DNA of 64,000 nucleotides from assembly GCF_034702125.1 (NCBI RefSeq), contig NC_085876.1:13156253-13220252 (forward strand), read 5' to 3'. The DNA is from Engraulis encrasicolus (Eukaryota; Chordata; Actinopteri; Clupeiformes; Engraulidae). Below, one piece after another: positions 63,739 through 64,000 of the stretch. Within the stretch, counting starts at the first letter, position 1. Every line of letters starts with the position of its first letter. The notes beneath the pieces are model-generated. The model saw only the letters and a program-made list of their open reading frames with translations, had not been told where the DNA came from and ran no database searches. The position numbers were made by a program, and so were the translations under genes.

Positions 63739-64000
63739 CACACAAAAATACGCACAAGAAATACTAAACCGAATAACACTACTGCACTCCAAAATTCTAC
63801 GCTACTACGCTACCACACAGCGAGGAGGAAGAGAAGGAGCTGACATCTGTGCGCTTTGGACTTCATTCATTCAATATTCATTAGCCTTCCAATTACCTTG
63901 CCCTCTCTCTCGGTGATTAGGGGGCATAGTAAAAGAACGAGAGAAAAAAAAACGAGTGCACACCATCGCTCACTCTAAAACAGTAGCAGCTCGTCATCCT

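Overview
The window is vertebrate and almost certainly from a teleost fish. Two multi-exon genes with GT-AG introns are separated by long non-coding stretches. These are packed with (CA)n, (CT)n and (TCTG)n microsatellites, fish-type Tc1 transposons, hAT-like MITEs, tRNA-derived SINEs and a LINE fragment. There is no prokaryotic gene organisation. The species cannot be named from the sequence. Most long open frames here are translations of simple repeats and are not genes.

Region 1 (1-28.5 kb) holds the 3' part of a plus-strand gene for a type I membrane protein. Three exons each encode one Ig-like domain (563-838, 10048-10347, 16535-16822; all phase 1-1). Then come a stalk/transmembrane/basic juxtamembrane exon (20447-20628) and two cytoplasmic exons (25826-25921, 27303-27905). 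The signal peptide exon lies left of the window. The Ig domains keep the DxGxY/F corner but lack the usual disulfide cysteines and the core tryptophan. The first intron contains degenerate copies of the 3' end of the first exon including its splice donor, a Tc1 transposon with another element nested inside its transposase frame, and several MITEs.

Region 2 (28.5-34.4 kb) is intergenic, with SSRs and MITEs. Region 3 (34.4-45.2 kb) is a plus-strand tcf19 gene. It has a putative cell-cycle promoter (ETS, E2F, CHR and CCAAT motifs), an FHA domain split over two exons, a large low-complexity middle, an AT-hook, a 22-serine run, an acidic patch and a C-terminal PHD finger (about 592 aa by my exon joins). 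The intron before the last exon carries a second Tc1 copy. The third intron has a hAT-like element nested in another inverted-repeat element. The end of the tcf19 coding sequence is tandemly repeated into the 3' UTR.

Region 4 (45.2-64 kb) has no recognisable gene. It holds very long microsatellites, minisatellites, a diverged tandem repeat (48.3-49.2 kb), SINEs and MITEs. Its most unusual feature is an unclassified inverted-repeat element of about 4.15 kb (54964-59120) carrying twelve exact copies of a 10-bp motif, CGGTAATGAG, in two subterminal clusters. This element is the best candidate for something undescribed. The two genes show no visible functional link beyond sharing a strand and being neighbours.
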